Under the pieces are notes generated by a model. That model was not told the DNA's origin. It made no database searches and saw only the letters and a program-made list of their open reading frames with translations. From contig NZ_QXGR01000009.1 of assembly GCF_003604195.1 (NCBI RefSeq), positions 62,001 through 126,000 of the forward strand: a DNA stretch of 64,000 bases, given 5' to 3'. Position 1 is the stretch's first letter, and each line of letters starts with the position of its first letter. Below, piece by piece: positions 16,924 to 24,162 of the stretch. Source of the DNA: Simplicispira lacusdiani. GTDB lineage: Bacteria > Pseudomonadota > Gammaproteobacteria > Burkholderiales > Burkholderiaceae_C. A program made the translations under genes and the position numbers.

Positions 16924-17519
16924 ACGCATCGATCGCGCGCAGCGAACTCATCCTCGGCGGGCAAAAGAGCGGCAAGTCGCGTCGTGCCGAGCTGCTCGCG
17001 CGCGACTGGCTGGCGCGCTCGCCCGGGCACCGCGCGCTGCTCGTCGCCACGGCCCAGCCCTGGGACGGCGAGATGCGCGCGCGCATCGCGCGCCACCAGC
17101 AGGACCGCGCCGAGCGCGTGCCCGGCCTGGCCACGCTGGAGGAGCCGCGCGACCTGGCCGGCGCCATCGCCCGCTGCTCCACGCCGGAGACCCTGCTGGT
17201 GGTGGACTGCCTGACGCTGTGGCTCACCAACTGGACCATGCCGGCCGGCGCCACCACCCTGGATTTTGAGCAAAACAAGGCTGCAGCCCAGGAATGGCAA
17301 GCGCAGGCAGCTCAGTTTTTTATAGCAATCGAGCGCGCCCCCGGGCCCGTTGTTCTGGTGGGCAACGAAATCGGCCTGGGGGTGATCCCGATGGGGCGCG
17401 AGGTGCGCGTCTTCGTCGATGCGCTGGGCCTGCTCAACCAGCAGGCCGCGCAGGCGTGCCAGCGCGTCACGCTCATGGCGGCAGGGCTGCCGCTGACCCT
17501 GAAAGAATCCGCTTTGTGA
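16920..17519 (+). CDS. cobU: Bifunctional adenosylcobinamide kinase / phosphate guanylyltransferase CobU
   Basis: The 199-residue enzyme phosphorylates adenosylcobinamide and attaches GMP from GTP. Motifs are the P-loop ILGGQKSGKSRRAE (residues 11-24), ATAQPWDGEM, RIARHQQDR with the histidine that takes GMP in Salmonella CobU, and the VVDCLTLWLTN Walker-B-like strand. GNEIGLGVIPMGREVRVFVD marks the C-terminal part. Residues about 115-136 are encoded by a copy of the family 1 repeat, giving an atypical stretch (DFEQNKAAAQEWQAQAAQ) in a region where family members vary. It overlaps cobB and btuF by four bases on each side. Confidence 0.94.
   Translation: MNASIARSELILGGQKSGKSRRAELLARDWLARSPGHRALLVATAQPWDGEMRARIARHQQDRAERVPGLATLEEPRDLAGAIARCSTPETLLVVDCLTLWLTNWTMPAGATTLDFEQNKAAAQEWQAQAAQFFIAIERAPGPVVLVGNEIGLGVIPMGREVRVFVDALGLLNQQAAQACQRVTLMAAGLPLTLKESAL
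17264..17328 (-). repeat. Family 1 repeat inside cobU
   Basis: Read on the minus strand the segment has GCTATAAAAAACTGAGCTGC, CTGCGCTTG, CAGCC..GTTTTGCTCAAAA, the same order as the intergenic copies. It is AT-richer than the flanking cobU sequence, lies wholly in frame and encodes residues about 115-136 of CobU. Confidence 0.7.
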
Positions 17520-18430
17520 AACCTACCCCCGTCAAACGCATCCTCATCGTGGTCGCCGTGCTGCTGGCGCTGCTGCTGCTGATGTTCGGCACCGCGCGCG
17601 CGCAAGGCGTGCAGCTCACCGACGACCGGGGCCGCACCGTCCAGCTCGCGCGCGTGCCGCAGCGCATCGTGAGCCTGCTGCCCTCGCTGGCCGAGACCGT
17701 GTGCGCGCTCGACCAGTGCCACCGCCTCGTGGGCGTGGACCGCTACACCAACTGGCCCGAGAGCGTGCGCAAGCTGCCGCAGGTCGGTGGCGGACTGGAC
17801 CCGAACATCGAGGCCATCGTCGCGCTGCGGCCCGACGTGGTCGTCATGGCCACCTCCTCGCGTGCTTCCGCGCGCCTCGAAGCCCTGGGCATCCCGGTGG
17901 TGGCGCTGGAGCCCAAGACCCACGCCGACATGCAGCGCGTGCTCGGCAAGGTGGGCCAACTGCTGGGCGTGCAGGACGCGCAGCGCGTCTGGCGCGCCAC
18001 CGACGCCGGCGTGCAGGCCGCCGCGCAGTCGCTGCCGCCGGCCGCGCGCGGCGCGCGCGTGTACTTCGAGGTCAACCCCGGCCCCTACGGCGCCGGCCCC
18101 GGGTCCTTCATCGGCGAGACGCTCACGCGCCTGGGCGCGCGCAACATCCTGGGCGCATCGCACGGTCCTTTCCCCAAGCTCAACCCCGAATTCGTGGTGC
18201 GCGCCGACCCCGACCTCATCATGGTCGGCGCGCGCAGCGCCGAGGGCCTGGCCGCGCGCCCCGGCTGGAACACCATGCGCGCGCTGCGCGAGCAGCGCCT
18301 GTGCGTGTTCTCGCCCGAGGAATCCGACGTGCTGATCCGCCCCGGCCCGCGCATGGCCGAGGCCGCGCGCCTCATGGCCGCCTGCCTGGCCGAGAAGACC
18401 GCCGGCGCCGCCAAGGGGGCGCGCCCGTGA
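17516..18430 (+). CDS. btuF: Cobalamin ABC transporter substrate-binding protein BtuF
   Basis: This 304-residue periplasmic protein has a GTG start at 17516 overlapping the cobU stop (GTGA). It starts VKPTPVKRILIVVAVLLALLL, a clear signal peptide ending near ARAQG. The mature part shows the class III binding-protein pattern: QRIVSLLPSLAETVCALDQ, VGVDRYTNWP, LPQVGG..DPNIEAIVALRPDVVV, and a C-terminal PGWNTMRALRE. These fit the BtuF / iron-siderophore binding family; the neighbouring btuC and btuD and the B12 genes argue for corrinoid as ligand. Confidence 0.92.
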   Translation: MKPTPVKRILIVVAVLLALLLLMFGTARAQGVQLTDDRGRTVQLARVPQRIVSLLPSLAETVCALDQCHRLVGVDRYTNWPESVRKLPQVGGGLDPNIEAIVALRPDVVVMATSSRASARLEALGIPVVALEPKTHADMQRVLGKVGQLLGVQDAQRVWRATDAGVQAAAQSLPPAARGARVYFEVNPGPYGAGPGSFIGETLTRLGARNILGASHGPFPKLNPEFVVRADPDLIMVGARSAEGLAARPGWNTMRALREQRLCVFSPEESDVLIRPGPRMAEAARLMAACLAEKTAGAAKGARP

Positions 18431-19512
18431 GCACGCCGCCCTTGCCGCACGCCGCGCGCGGCCTCTGGCTGGCCGTGGTGCTGGCGCTGGCGGGCCTGGC
18501 GCTGGTGCTGCTCGGCACCGGCGTGGGCAGCATGGGGCTGGAGAACCTCTGGCCCGCGCTGATGGACGCGCAGGCCGATCCGGCGGCGCACGCCATGGCG
18601 CTGCAGATCGTCTGGGACATCCGTCTGCCGCGCACCATCGGCGCCTGGGCCGCGGGCGCGCTGCTCGGCCTGGCCGGCGCCGTGGCCCAGGGGCTGTTCC
18701 GCAACCCGCTGGCCGACCCCTACCTGCTGGGCAGCGCCTCGGGCGCCTCGCTGGGCGTGGCCTCCGTGCTGGCGCTCATGGGCGGCGGCGCGGGCATGGT
18801 GGGCGGCGCGCGCGCGGCCATGGCCGTGTCGGTGTATTCCAGCCACTGGCTGGTGCGCCTGGGCCTGACGGGCGCCGCCTTCCTGGGCGCCGTGCTGGCC
18901 GTGCTGCTCACGCTGGCGCTGGCGCGCGGCGTGCAGCACACGCTGCGCCTGCTGCTGGCCGGCGTGGTGGTGGGCGTGGTGCTGGGGGCCTGCACTTCGC
19001 TGATCCTGCTGATGTCGCCCGACTCGCTGCAGGCCATGCAGGCCTTCCTGCTCGGCTCCACGGGCTTCGTGGGCTGGACGGCCTGCCTGCTCATGCTGGC
19101 CGTGTGGCTGCTGTGCCTGGTGGCGGCCTGGCTGCTGGCGCGGGTGCTCGACGGGCTGGCGCTGGGCGAGGCCACCGCGCTGAGCCTGGGCCTGCCGCTC
19201 GCCCCCCTGCGCGCCGCGCTGGTGGCGGTGCTGGCGCTGGCCACCGGCACGGCGGTGGCCCAGACCGGTCTGATCGCCTTCGTCGGCCTGGCCGCGCCGC
19301 ACCTGGTGCGCGCCGTGGTCAGCGTGCGCCATGGCCGCCTGATGCTGCTGGCCAGCCTCATGGGCGCGGCGCTGCTGGCGGGCGCCGACCTGCTGGCGCG
19401 CGGCCTGATGGCGCCGCAGGAGCTGCCCGTGGGCGTGCTCACCGCCGTGCTCGGCGGCGGCTACCTGCTGTGGCTGATGCACCGCCGAACGGCCGCTGGA
19501 GGCTTGCTGTGA
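18427..19512 (+). CDS. btuC: Cobalamin ABC transporter permease BtuC
   Basis: This 361-residue FecCD-family permease has about ten hydrophobic helices. Characteristic segments are RLPRTIGAWAAGALLGLAGAVAQGLFRNPLADPYLLGSASGASLG near residues 75-120, TGLIAFVGLAAPHLVR and LMAPQELPVGVLTAVLGGGYL. The GTG start overlaps the btuF stop by four bases. It moves corrinoid delivered by BtuF across the inner membrane with BtuD. Confidence 0.94.
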   Translation: MSTPPLPHAARGLWLAVVLALAGLALVLLGTGVGSMGLENLWPALMDAQADPAAHAMALQIVWDIRLPRTIGAWAAGALLGLAGAVAQGLFRNPLADPYLLGSASGASLGVASVLALMGGGAGMVGGARAAMAVSVYSSHWLVRLGLTGAAFLGAVLAVLLTLALARGVQHTLRLLLAGVVVGVVLGACTSLILLMSPDSLQAMQAFLLGSTGFVGWTACLLMLAVWLLCLVAAWLLARVLDGLALGEATALSLGLPLAPLRAALVAVLALATGTAVAQTGLIAFVGLAAPHLVRAVVSVRHGRLMLLASLMGAALLAGADLLARGLMAPQELPVGVLTAVLGGGYLLWLMHRRTAAGGLL

Positions 19513-20288
19513 GTGCTCCTGAAAACATAGCTATCAGCGCTTGTTCCATCTGTGCTGGCATCGGAAAACACCCCATATTGCACGGTATCACGCTGCCGCT
19601 GGCGGCGGGCCGCTGGACCAGCATCGTCGGCCCCAACGGCGCGGGCAAGTCCACGCTGCTCAAGGTGCTGGCGGGGCTGCTGCCGCACAGCGGCGGCCAG
19701 GTGCTGCTGCACGGGCGCGAACTGCACGCCTGGCCCCGGCGCGAGCGCGCGCTGCACCTGTCCTGGCTGGGCCAGAACGAGGCCGCCGCCGAGGATTTGA
19801 CGGTGTACGACGTGGCCATGCTCGGCCGCCTGCCGCACCAGGGCTGGATGCAGCCCGCCAGCCCGCAGGACCATGCCGCCGTCGAGCAGGCCCTGCGCGC
19901 CACCCAGGCCTGGGACTGGCGCGCGCGCGCGCTCGGCCAGCTCTCGGGCGGCGAGCGCCAGCGCGTGCTGCTGGCGCGCGCCCTGGCCGTGCAGGCCCGG
20001 GTGCTGCTGATGGACGAACCCCTGGCCAACCTCGACCCGCCACACCAGGCCGACTGGCTGCTGCTGGTGCGCGAACTGGTGGCGCGCGGCCATACCGTGG
20101 TCAGCGTGCTGCACGAAATCTCCATGGCGCTGCAGGCCGACGACGTGGCCATCGTGGCCCGGGGGCGCCTGTGCCACCACGGCGCGGCCCAGGAGGCCGC
20201 CACGCACCGCGCGCTGGAGCAGGTGTTCGACCAGCGCATCGCCATCCACGGCGTGGACGGCCAGTGGCTGGCGCTGCCGCGCTTGTAG
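19509..20288 (+). CDS. btuD: Cobalamin ABC transporter ATPase BtuD
   Basis: This 259-residue ATPase has Walker [12 protein letters not shown] (about residues 40-50), a Q-loop in LGQN, the signature [15 protein letters not shown], Walker [13 protein letters not shown] and the switch histidine in VLHE. The start is GTG at 19509, overlapping the btuC stop (GTGA). Residues 5-20 ([16 protein letters not shown]) come from a partial family 1 repeat and replace the usual beginning of the first strand. The true start could be slightly different, because part of the normal N-terminus appears overwritten. Confidence 0.93.
   Translation: MSAPENIAISACSICAGIGKHPILHGITLPLAAGRWTSIVGPNGAGKSTLLKVLAGLLPHSGGQVLLHGRELHAWPRRERALHLSWLGQNEAAAEDLTVYDVAMLGRLPHQGWMQPASPQDHAAVEQALRATQAWDWRARALGQLSGGERQRVLLARALAVQARVLLMDEPLANLDPPHQADWLLLVRELVARGHTVVSVLHEISMALQADDVAIVARGRLCHHGAAQEAATHRALEQVFDQRIAIHGVDGQWLALPRL
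19521..19569 (+). repeat. Partial family 1 repeat over the btuD N-terminus
   Basis: GAAAACATAGCTATCAGCGCTTGTTCC, then GTGCTGGC and GGAAAAC match the family order in shortened form. It is AT-rich relative to the flanks and encodes residues 5-20 of BtuD. Confidence 0.5.
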
Positions 20289-20314
20289 TTTCTTGCGTTT
20301 TTGAAAGACATCCC

Positions 20315-20884
20315 ATGCAGATCGAAACCCCACCCACCGAGAAGCGCTACGAAAAAGCCGAGGGCGAGCGCCGGGGCCTGGTCATCGTGAACACCGGCGA
20401 CGGCAAGGGCAAGAGCACGGCCGCCTTCGGTCTGGCGCTGCGCGCCCACGGCCGGGGCAAGGCGGTGAAGGTGTACCAGTTCATGAAAGTGCCCAGCGCG
20501 CGCTTTGGCGAGCACCGCATGTTCGAGCAGATCGGCCTGCCCATCGAGGGCCTGGGCGACGGCTTTTCGTGGAAGAGCAAGGACCTGGAGCACTCCGCGC
20601 AGCTCGCGCGCGACGGCTGGGCCAAGGCGCGCGCCGACATCCTCGGCGGCGAGCGCTTCCTGGTGGTGCTCGACGAGATCACCTACCCGCTGATCTACGG
20701 CTGGCTGCCGCTGCAGGAGGTGCTCGACACGCTGGCCGCGCGGCCCAAGGACGTGCATGTGTGCCTCACGGGCCGCCGCTGCCCCGAGGAAATCATCGCC
20801 ATCGCCGACACGGTGACCGAGATGAAGCTCGTCAAGCACGCCTTCCAGGCAGGCATTCCGGCGCAGCGCGGCATCGAGGACTGA
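20315..20884 (+). CDS. cobO: Cob(I)yrinic acid a,c-diamide adenosyltransferase CobO (BtuR/CobA)
   Basis: This 189-residue enzyme transfers the 5'-deoxyadenosyl group of ATP to Co(I) corrinoids. The inverted P-loop [12 protein letters not shown] is at about residues 29-40. It is followed by YQFMKVP, the [15 protein letters not shown] segment containing the Walker-B-like acidic residue, and the C-terminal [28 protein letters not shown], which is diagnostic for the CobA/CobO/BtuR family. It lies 26 bases after btuD. Confidence 0.96.
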   Translation: MQIETPPTEKRYEKAEGERRGLVIVNTGDGKGKSTAAFGLALRAHGRGKAVKVYQFMKVPSARFGEHRMFEQIGLPIEGLGDGFSWKSKDLEHSAQLARDGWAKARADILGGERFLVVLDEITYPLIYGWLPLQEVLDTLAARPKDVHVCLTGRRCPEEIIAIADTVTEMKLVKHAFQAGIPAQRGIED

Positions 20885-20972
20885 GACGGCGTCACAATCG
20901 GGGTTGTAAAACGCTGTTTTTTCCCGCGCGGCGTTTCCCCTTCGATGGCCGACCCGTAGGAGCGTCCCCCCC

Positions 20973-22058
20973 ATGCATTGGCACTGGCTGCACCCGCTGA
21001 TCGCCCGCCCCGGGCTGGGAGTGGCCTGCCTGGCGCTGGCCGGCCTGGTGGCGCTGGCCGTGGACCGGCTGTGGGGCGAACCGCCCGCGCGCTGGCACCC
21101 CGTGGTGTGGATGGGCAAGGCCCTCGCGTGGCTGGGGCGGCGCATCGCACCGGCGCAGCCCACGGGGCGAGATTTGAAGTGTTTTTGGCTTGGAGCGCTT
21201 GCCTGGTGTGCGCTAGCAGCTATTGTTTTGATAGTTGCCGCATTGCTCCAGGCGGCAGCGCTCTATGCCTGGGGCGCCCCCACCGAGGTCTGCAGCGTGG
21301 TTGTCGATGTGCCGGGCCTGGGCCTGGAGGGCGCGTCCGCCGTGGTCGGCGTTTTGCGCCTGTTGCTGGCCGCGCTGCTGCTCGGGCTGCTGCTCAAGCC
21401 GCTGTTCGCGCTCTCGCTGCTGCTGCACGAGGCGCGCGCCGTCGAGGATGCGTTGGCGCGCTCGCTCGATGCCGGCCGCGCGCGCCTGGCCTGGCTGGTG
21501 AGCCGCGATGTCTCCCAGCTCAGCGCCGACGAGGTGCGCCAGAGTGCCATCGAATCGCTGGCCGAGAACCTCAACGACTCGGTCGTCGCGCCGCTGTTCT
21601 GGTTCGCCGTGGCGGGCCTGCCGGGCGCCGCGCTGTACCGCCTGGCCAACACCGCCGACGCCATGTGGGGCTACCGGGGCATGCGCGACGGCCGCTACTG
21701 GGAATGGGCCGGCAAATGGGCGGCCCATGCCGACGACGCGCTCTCCTGGCTGCCCGCGCGCATCACCGCGCTGCTGCTGGCGCTGGCGGGCCGGGGCGTG
21801 CGCCTGCGCGCCCTGGCGCGCGAGGCGCGCCGCACCCCGTCGCCCAACAGCGGCTGGCCCATGGCGGCCATGGCGCTGGCGCTGGGCGTGCGGCTCAGCA
21901 AGCCCGGCGTGTACCAGCTGCATGCGCGGGGGCGGGAGCCCTCGGCGCTCGATGCCTGGCGCGCGCGCCGGCTCGCGGTGCGGGTGTCGCGGAGCATCGC
22001 GTTCGCGGCCGTGCTGACCGTGTCGCTCATCGCCATGGAGGGGGCCTTCAGTGCCTGA
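20973..22058 (+). CDS. cbiB: Adenosylcobinamide-phosphate synthase CbiB
   Basis: This 361-residue membrane protein attaches (R)-1-aminopropanol phosphate to adenosylcobyric acid. Early residues DRLWGEPPARWHPVVWMG match the CbiB hallmark, and later LVSRDVSQLSADEVRQSAIESLAENLNDSVVAPLFW and DAMWGYR match the central conserved block. GAGCG precedes the ATG. Residues about 67-88 (LKCFWLGALAWCALAAIVLIV) are encoded by a complete family 1 repeat and form one membrane helix, so the insertion has been kept as a functional-looking segment. Pseudomonas literature calls this enzyme CobD. Confidence 0.94.
   Translation: MHWHWLHPLIARPGLGVACLALAGLVALAVDRLWGEPPARWHPVVWMGKALAWLGRRIAPAQPTGRDLKCFWLGALAWCALAAIVLIVAALLQAAALYAWGAPTEVCSVVVDVPGLGLEGASAVVGVLRLLLAALLLGLLLKPLFALSLLLHEARAVEDALARSLDAGRARLAWLVSRDVSQLSADEVRQSAIESLAENLNDSVVAPLFWFAVAGLPGAALYRLANTADAMWGYRGMRDGRYWEWAGKWAAHADDALSWLPARITALLLALAGRGVRLRALAREARRTPSPNSGWPMAAMALALGVRLSKPGVYQLHARGREPSALDAWRARRLAVRVSRSIAFAAVLTVSLIAMEGAFSA
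21172..21234 (-). repeat. Family 1 repeat inside cbiB
   Basis: Read on the minus strand: CTATCAAAACAATAGCTGC, TAGCGC, CAAGCGCT, AAGCCAAAAACACTTCAAAT. This is an almost full copy of the intergenic element, lower in GC than its flanks and fully in frame. Confidence 0.75.
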
Positions 22059-23031
22059 AAGCCTGGCGGTGCATGGCGGCACCGACGCGCTGGGCGCCGC
22101 GCCGCACGACTTTTCCACCAACAGCAACGCCTGCGGCCCGTGCCCGGCCGCGCTGGCCGCCGTGCAGCAGGCCGACGCCACGCGCTACCCCGACCCGGCC
22201 TATACCGCGCTGCGCGTGCAACTCGCCGCCTTCCATGGCGTGGAGGCCGCGCGCATCGTGCTGGCGGGCAGCGCCAGCGAGTTCATCCACCGCGTCACGG
22301 CGCTGGCCGCGCGGCGCGGCGCGCGCGCCGTGGCCGTGCCCGCGCACGGCTATGGCGACTACGCCCAGGCCGCGCGTGCCTGGGGCCTGGCCGTGCACCC
22401 CGCGCCCCATGCCGGCGCGGCGCTGCACTGGGCTTGCGAGCCCTCCAGCCCGCTGGGCCAGGGCGACGCGGCGCTGGCGTGCGCGTCCGCCGGTGCGCTG
22501 CGCGTGCTCGACTGCGCCTACCAGCCGCTGCGCCTCGAAGGCGCCGCCCCGCTACCGGAGCGCCTGGAGGGGGTCTGGCAGCTCTGGACACCCAACAAGG
22601 CCCTGGGCCTCACGGGCGTGCGCGCCGCCTACGCCATCGCTCCCCAGGGCAGCGGTGCCGACGCCGCCGATCTGGCGGCCCTGGCCCCCTCGTGGCCCGT
22701 GGGCGCGCATGGCGTGGCGCTGTTGCAGGCCTGGGTGCAGCCCGCCACCCAGCAATGGCTGGCCGGTTGCCTGCCCCGGCTGCGCGACTGGAAAGAACGC
22801 CAGATCGCCCTGTGCGCCGCCCTGGGCTGGCAGGTGCTGCCCGGCAGCCAGGCCAACTACTTCTGCGCACGGCCCCCGGTGGCCGCGCTGCCCGAACTGC
22901 TGCGCGACCTGCGCGCGCAGGGCATCAAGCTGCGCGACTGCGCCTCGTTCGGCCTCCCCGGCGTGGTGCGCATGGGCGTGCTGCCGCCCGCGTCGCAGGA
23001 TGCCTTGCGGGTGGCGGCCCCAGGGCGGTGA
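22051..23031 (+). CDS. cobD: L-threonine-O-3-phosphate decarboxylase (CobD of Salmonella, CobC of Pseudomonas)
   Basis: This 326-residue PLP enzyme of the class I/II aminotransferase fold makes the aminopropanol phosphate used by CbiB. The start is GTG at 22051, eight bases inside cbiB. N-terminal HGGTDALGAAPHDFSTNSNACGP fits the family, where the substrate phosphate-binding loop lies. The PLP lysine is in LWTPNKALGLTGVRAAYA (TPNK instead of the more common SFSK). The C-terminal FGLPGVVRMGVLPP contains the conserved arginine that binds the substrate carboxylate. Its place next to cbiB matches its pathway role. Confidence 0.88.
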   Translation: MPESLAVHGGTDALGAAPHDFSTNSNACGPCPAALAAVQQADATRYPDPAYTALRVQLAAFHGVEAARIVLAGSASEFIHRVTALAARRGARAVAVPAHGYGDYAQAARAWGLAVHPAPHAGAALHWACEPSSPLGQGDAALACASAGALRVLDCAYQPLRLEGAAPLPERLEGVWQLWTPNKALGLTGVRAAYAIAPQGSGADAADLAALAPSWPVGAHGVALLQAWVQPATQQWLAGCLPRLRDWKERQIALCAALGWQVLPGSQANYFCARPPVAALPELLRDLRAQGIKLRDCASFGLPGVVRMGVLPPASQDALRVAAPGR

Positions 23032-23067
23032 CAATACGCCCCCGCGTGTCGATGTGTGAGTGCCCCC

Positions 23068-23703
23068 ATGGCCTATAGCGTCAAGGAAATTTTCTATACC
23101 CTGCAAGGCGAAGGCCACCATGCCGGTCGCCCGGCGGTGTTTTGCCGGTTTTCCGGGTGCAACCTCTGGAGCGGGGTGGAAGAGGGCCGCTCCAGCGCGG
23201 TGTGCCAGTTCTGCGATACCGACTTCGTGGGCACCGACGGCGAAGGCGGTGGCAAGTTCGCCGATGCCGCCAGCCTGGCCGCGCGCATCAACGCCCTGTG
23301 GCCAGCGGACTACCCCGCGCAGAAATACGTGGTGTGCACCGGAGGCGAGCCGCTGCTGCAACTCGATGCCCCGCTGATCGACGCCCTGCACGCGGCCGGG
23401 TTTGCCGTGGCCATCGAAACCAATGGCACGCTGCCGGTCCCGGGCGGCGTGGACTGGGTCTGCGTCAGCCCCAAGATGGGCGCGGACCTGGTGGTGCGCC
23501 GGGGCAATGAGATCAAGGTCGTCATTCCGCAGCCCGGGCAGCCCTTGGACGACTATGCCGCGCTGGATTTTGAACACCATTTCGTGCAGGCCATGGACGG
23601 GCCGCTGCAGGCCACGAATCTGCGCCTGGCCATCGACTACTGCAAAGCCCACCCGCAATGGAACCTGTCGGTGCAGACCCACAAGCTGCTGCAGATCCCC
23701 TGA
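23068..23703 (+). CDS. queE: 7-carboxy-7-deazaguanine synthase QueE
   Basis: This radical-SAM enzyme converts 6-carboxy-tetrahydropterin to 7-carboxy-7-deazaguanine in queuosine biosynthesis. It starts MAYSVKEIFYTLQGEG, the typical QueE opening. The cluster motif is the expanded form CX14CX2C (C-NLWSGVEEGRSSAV-CQFC), which is known in one QueE subgroup, followed by CDTDFVGTDG and the GGEPLLQ segment. ATG at 23068 is chosen; an in-frame GTG lies twelve bases upstream. It sits 36 bases after cobD and 15 bases before queD, inside the B12 gene run. Confidence 0.94.
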   Translation: MAYSVKEIFYTLQGEGHHAGRPAVFCRFSGCNLWSGVEEGRSSAVCQFCDTDFVGTDGEGGGKFADAASLAARINALWPADYPAQKYVVCTGGEPLLQLDAPLIDALHAAGFAVAIETNGTLPVPGGVDWVCVSPKMGADLVVRRGNEIKVVIPQPGQPLDDYAALDFEHHFVQAMDGPLQATNLRLAIDYCKAHPQWNLSVQTHKLLQIP

Positions 23704-23718
23704 ATCACGGACCCACCC

Positions 23719-24162
23719 ATGCTGACCATTACCCGAAAAATGGAGTTCGATGCCGGGCATCGCATTCCCGACCACAACAGCCAGTGCCGCAACCTGCACG
23801 GCCACCGCTATACGCTGCTCATCACCCTCACGGGCGACGTGGTGCAGAAGGACGGCGAATCCGACAACGGCATGATCATGGACTTTGGCGACATCAAGGC
23901 GCTGGCCAAGACGCACCTGGTGGACCTGTGGGACCACGCCTTCATCGTCTATGAAAAAGACACCGCCGTGCGCGCCTTCCTGGACAGCATGCCGGGCCAC
24001 AAGACGGTGGTCATCGACCGCGTGCCCACGGTGGAAAACCTGGCCCAGGCCGCCTTCGACATCCTGAAGGATGTGTACCACGACCGCTTCGGCCGCCACA
24101 TGTCGCTGACCAAGGTGACCCTGTACGAGACGCCCAATTGCTGGGCGGAGGTGGACGGCTGA
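23719..24162 (+). CDS. queD: 6-carboxy-5,6,7,8-tetrahydropterin synthase QueD
   Basis: This 147-residue enzyme makes 6-carboxytetrahydropterin from dihydroneopterin triphosphate, the step before QueE. The zinc ligands are the histidines of FDAGHRI and LHGHRY; the catalytic cysteine is in NSQCRNLHGH. The MDFGDIK and WDHAFI segments and the terminal VTLYETPNCWAEV are diagnostic of QueD. Its TGA overlaps the cobQ ATG (TGATG), so the two are translationally coupled although they belong to different pathways. Confidence 0.96.
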   Translation: MLTITRKMEFDAGHRIPDHNSQCRNLHGHRYTLLITLTGDVVQKDGESDNGMIMDFGDIKALAKTHLVDLWDHAFIVYEKDTAVRAFLDSMPGHKTVVIDRVPTVENLAQAAFDILKDVYHDRFGRHMSLTKVTLYETPNCWAEVDG

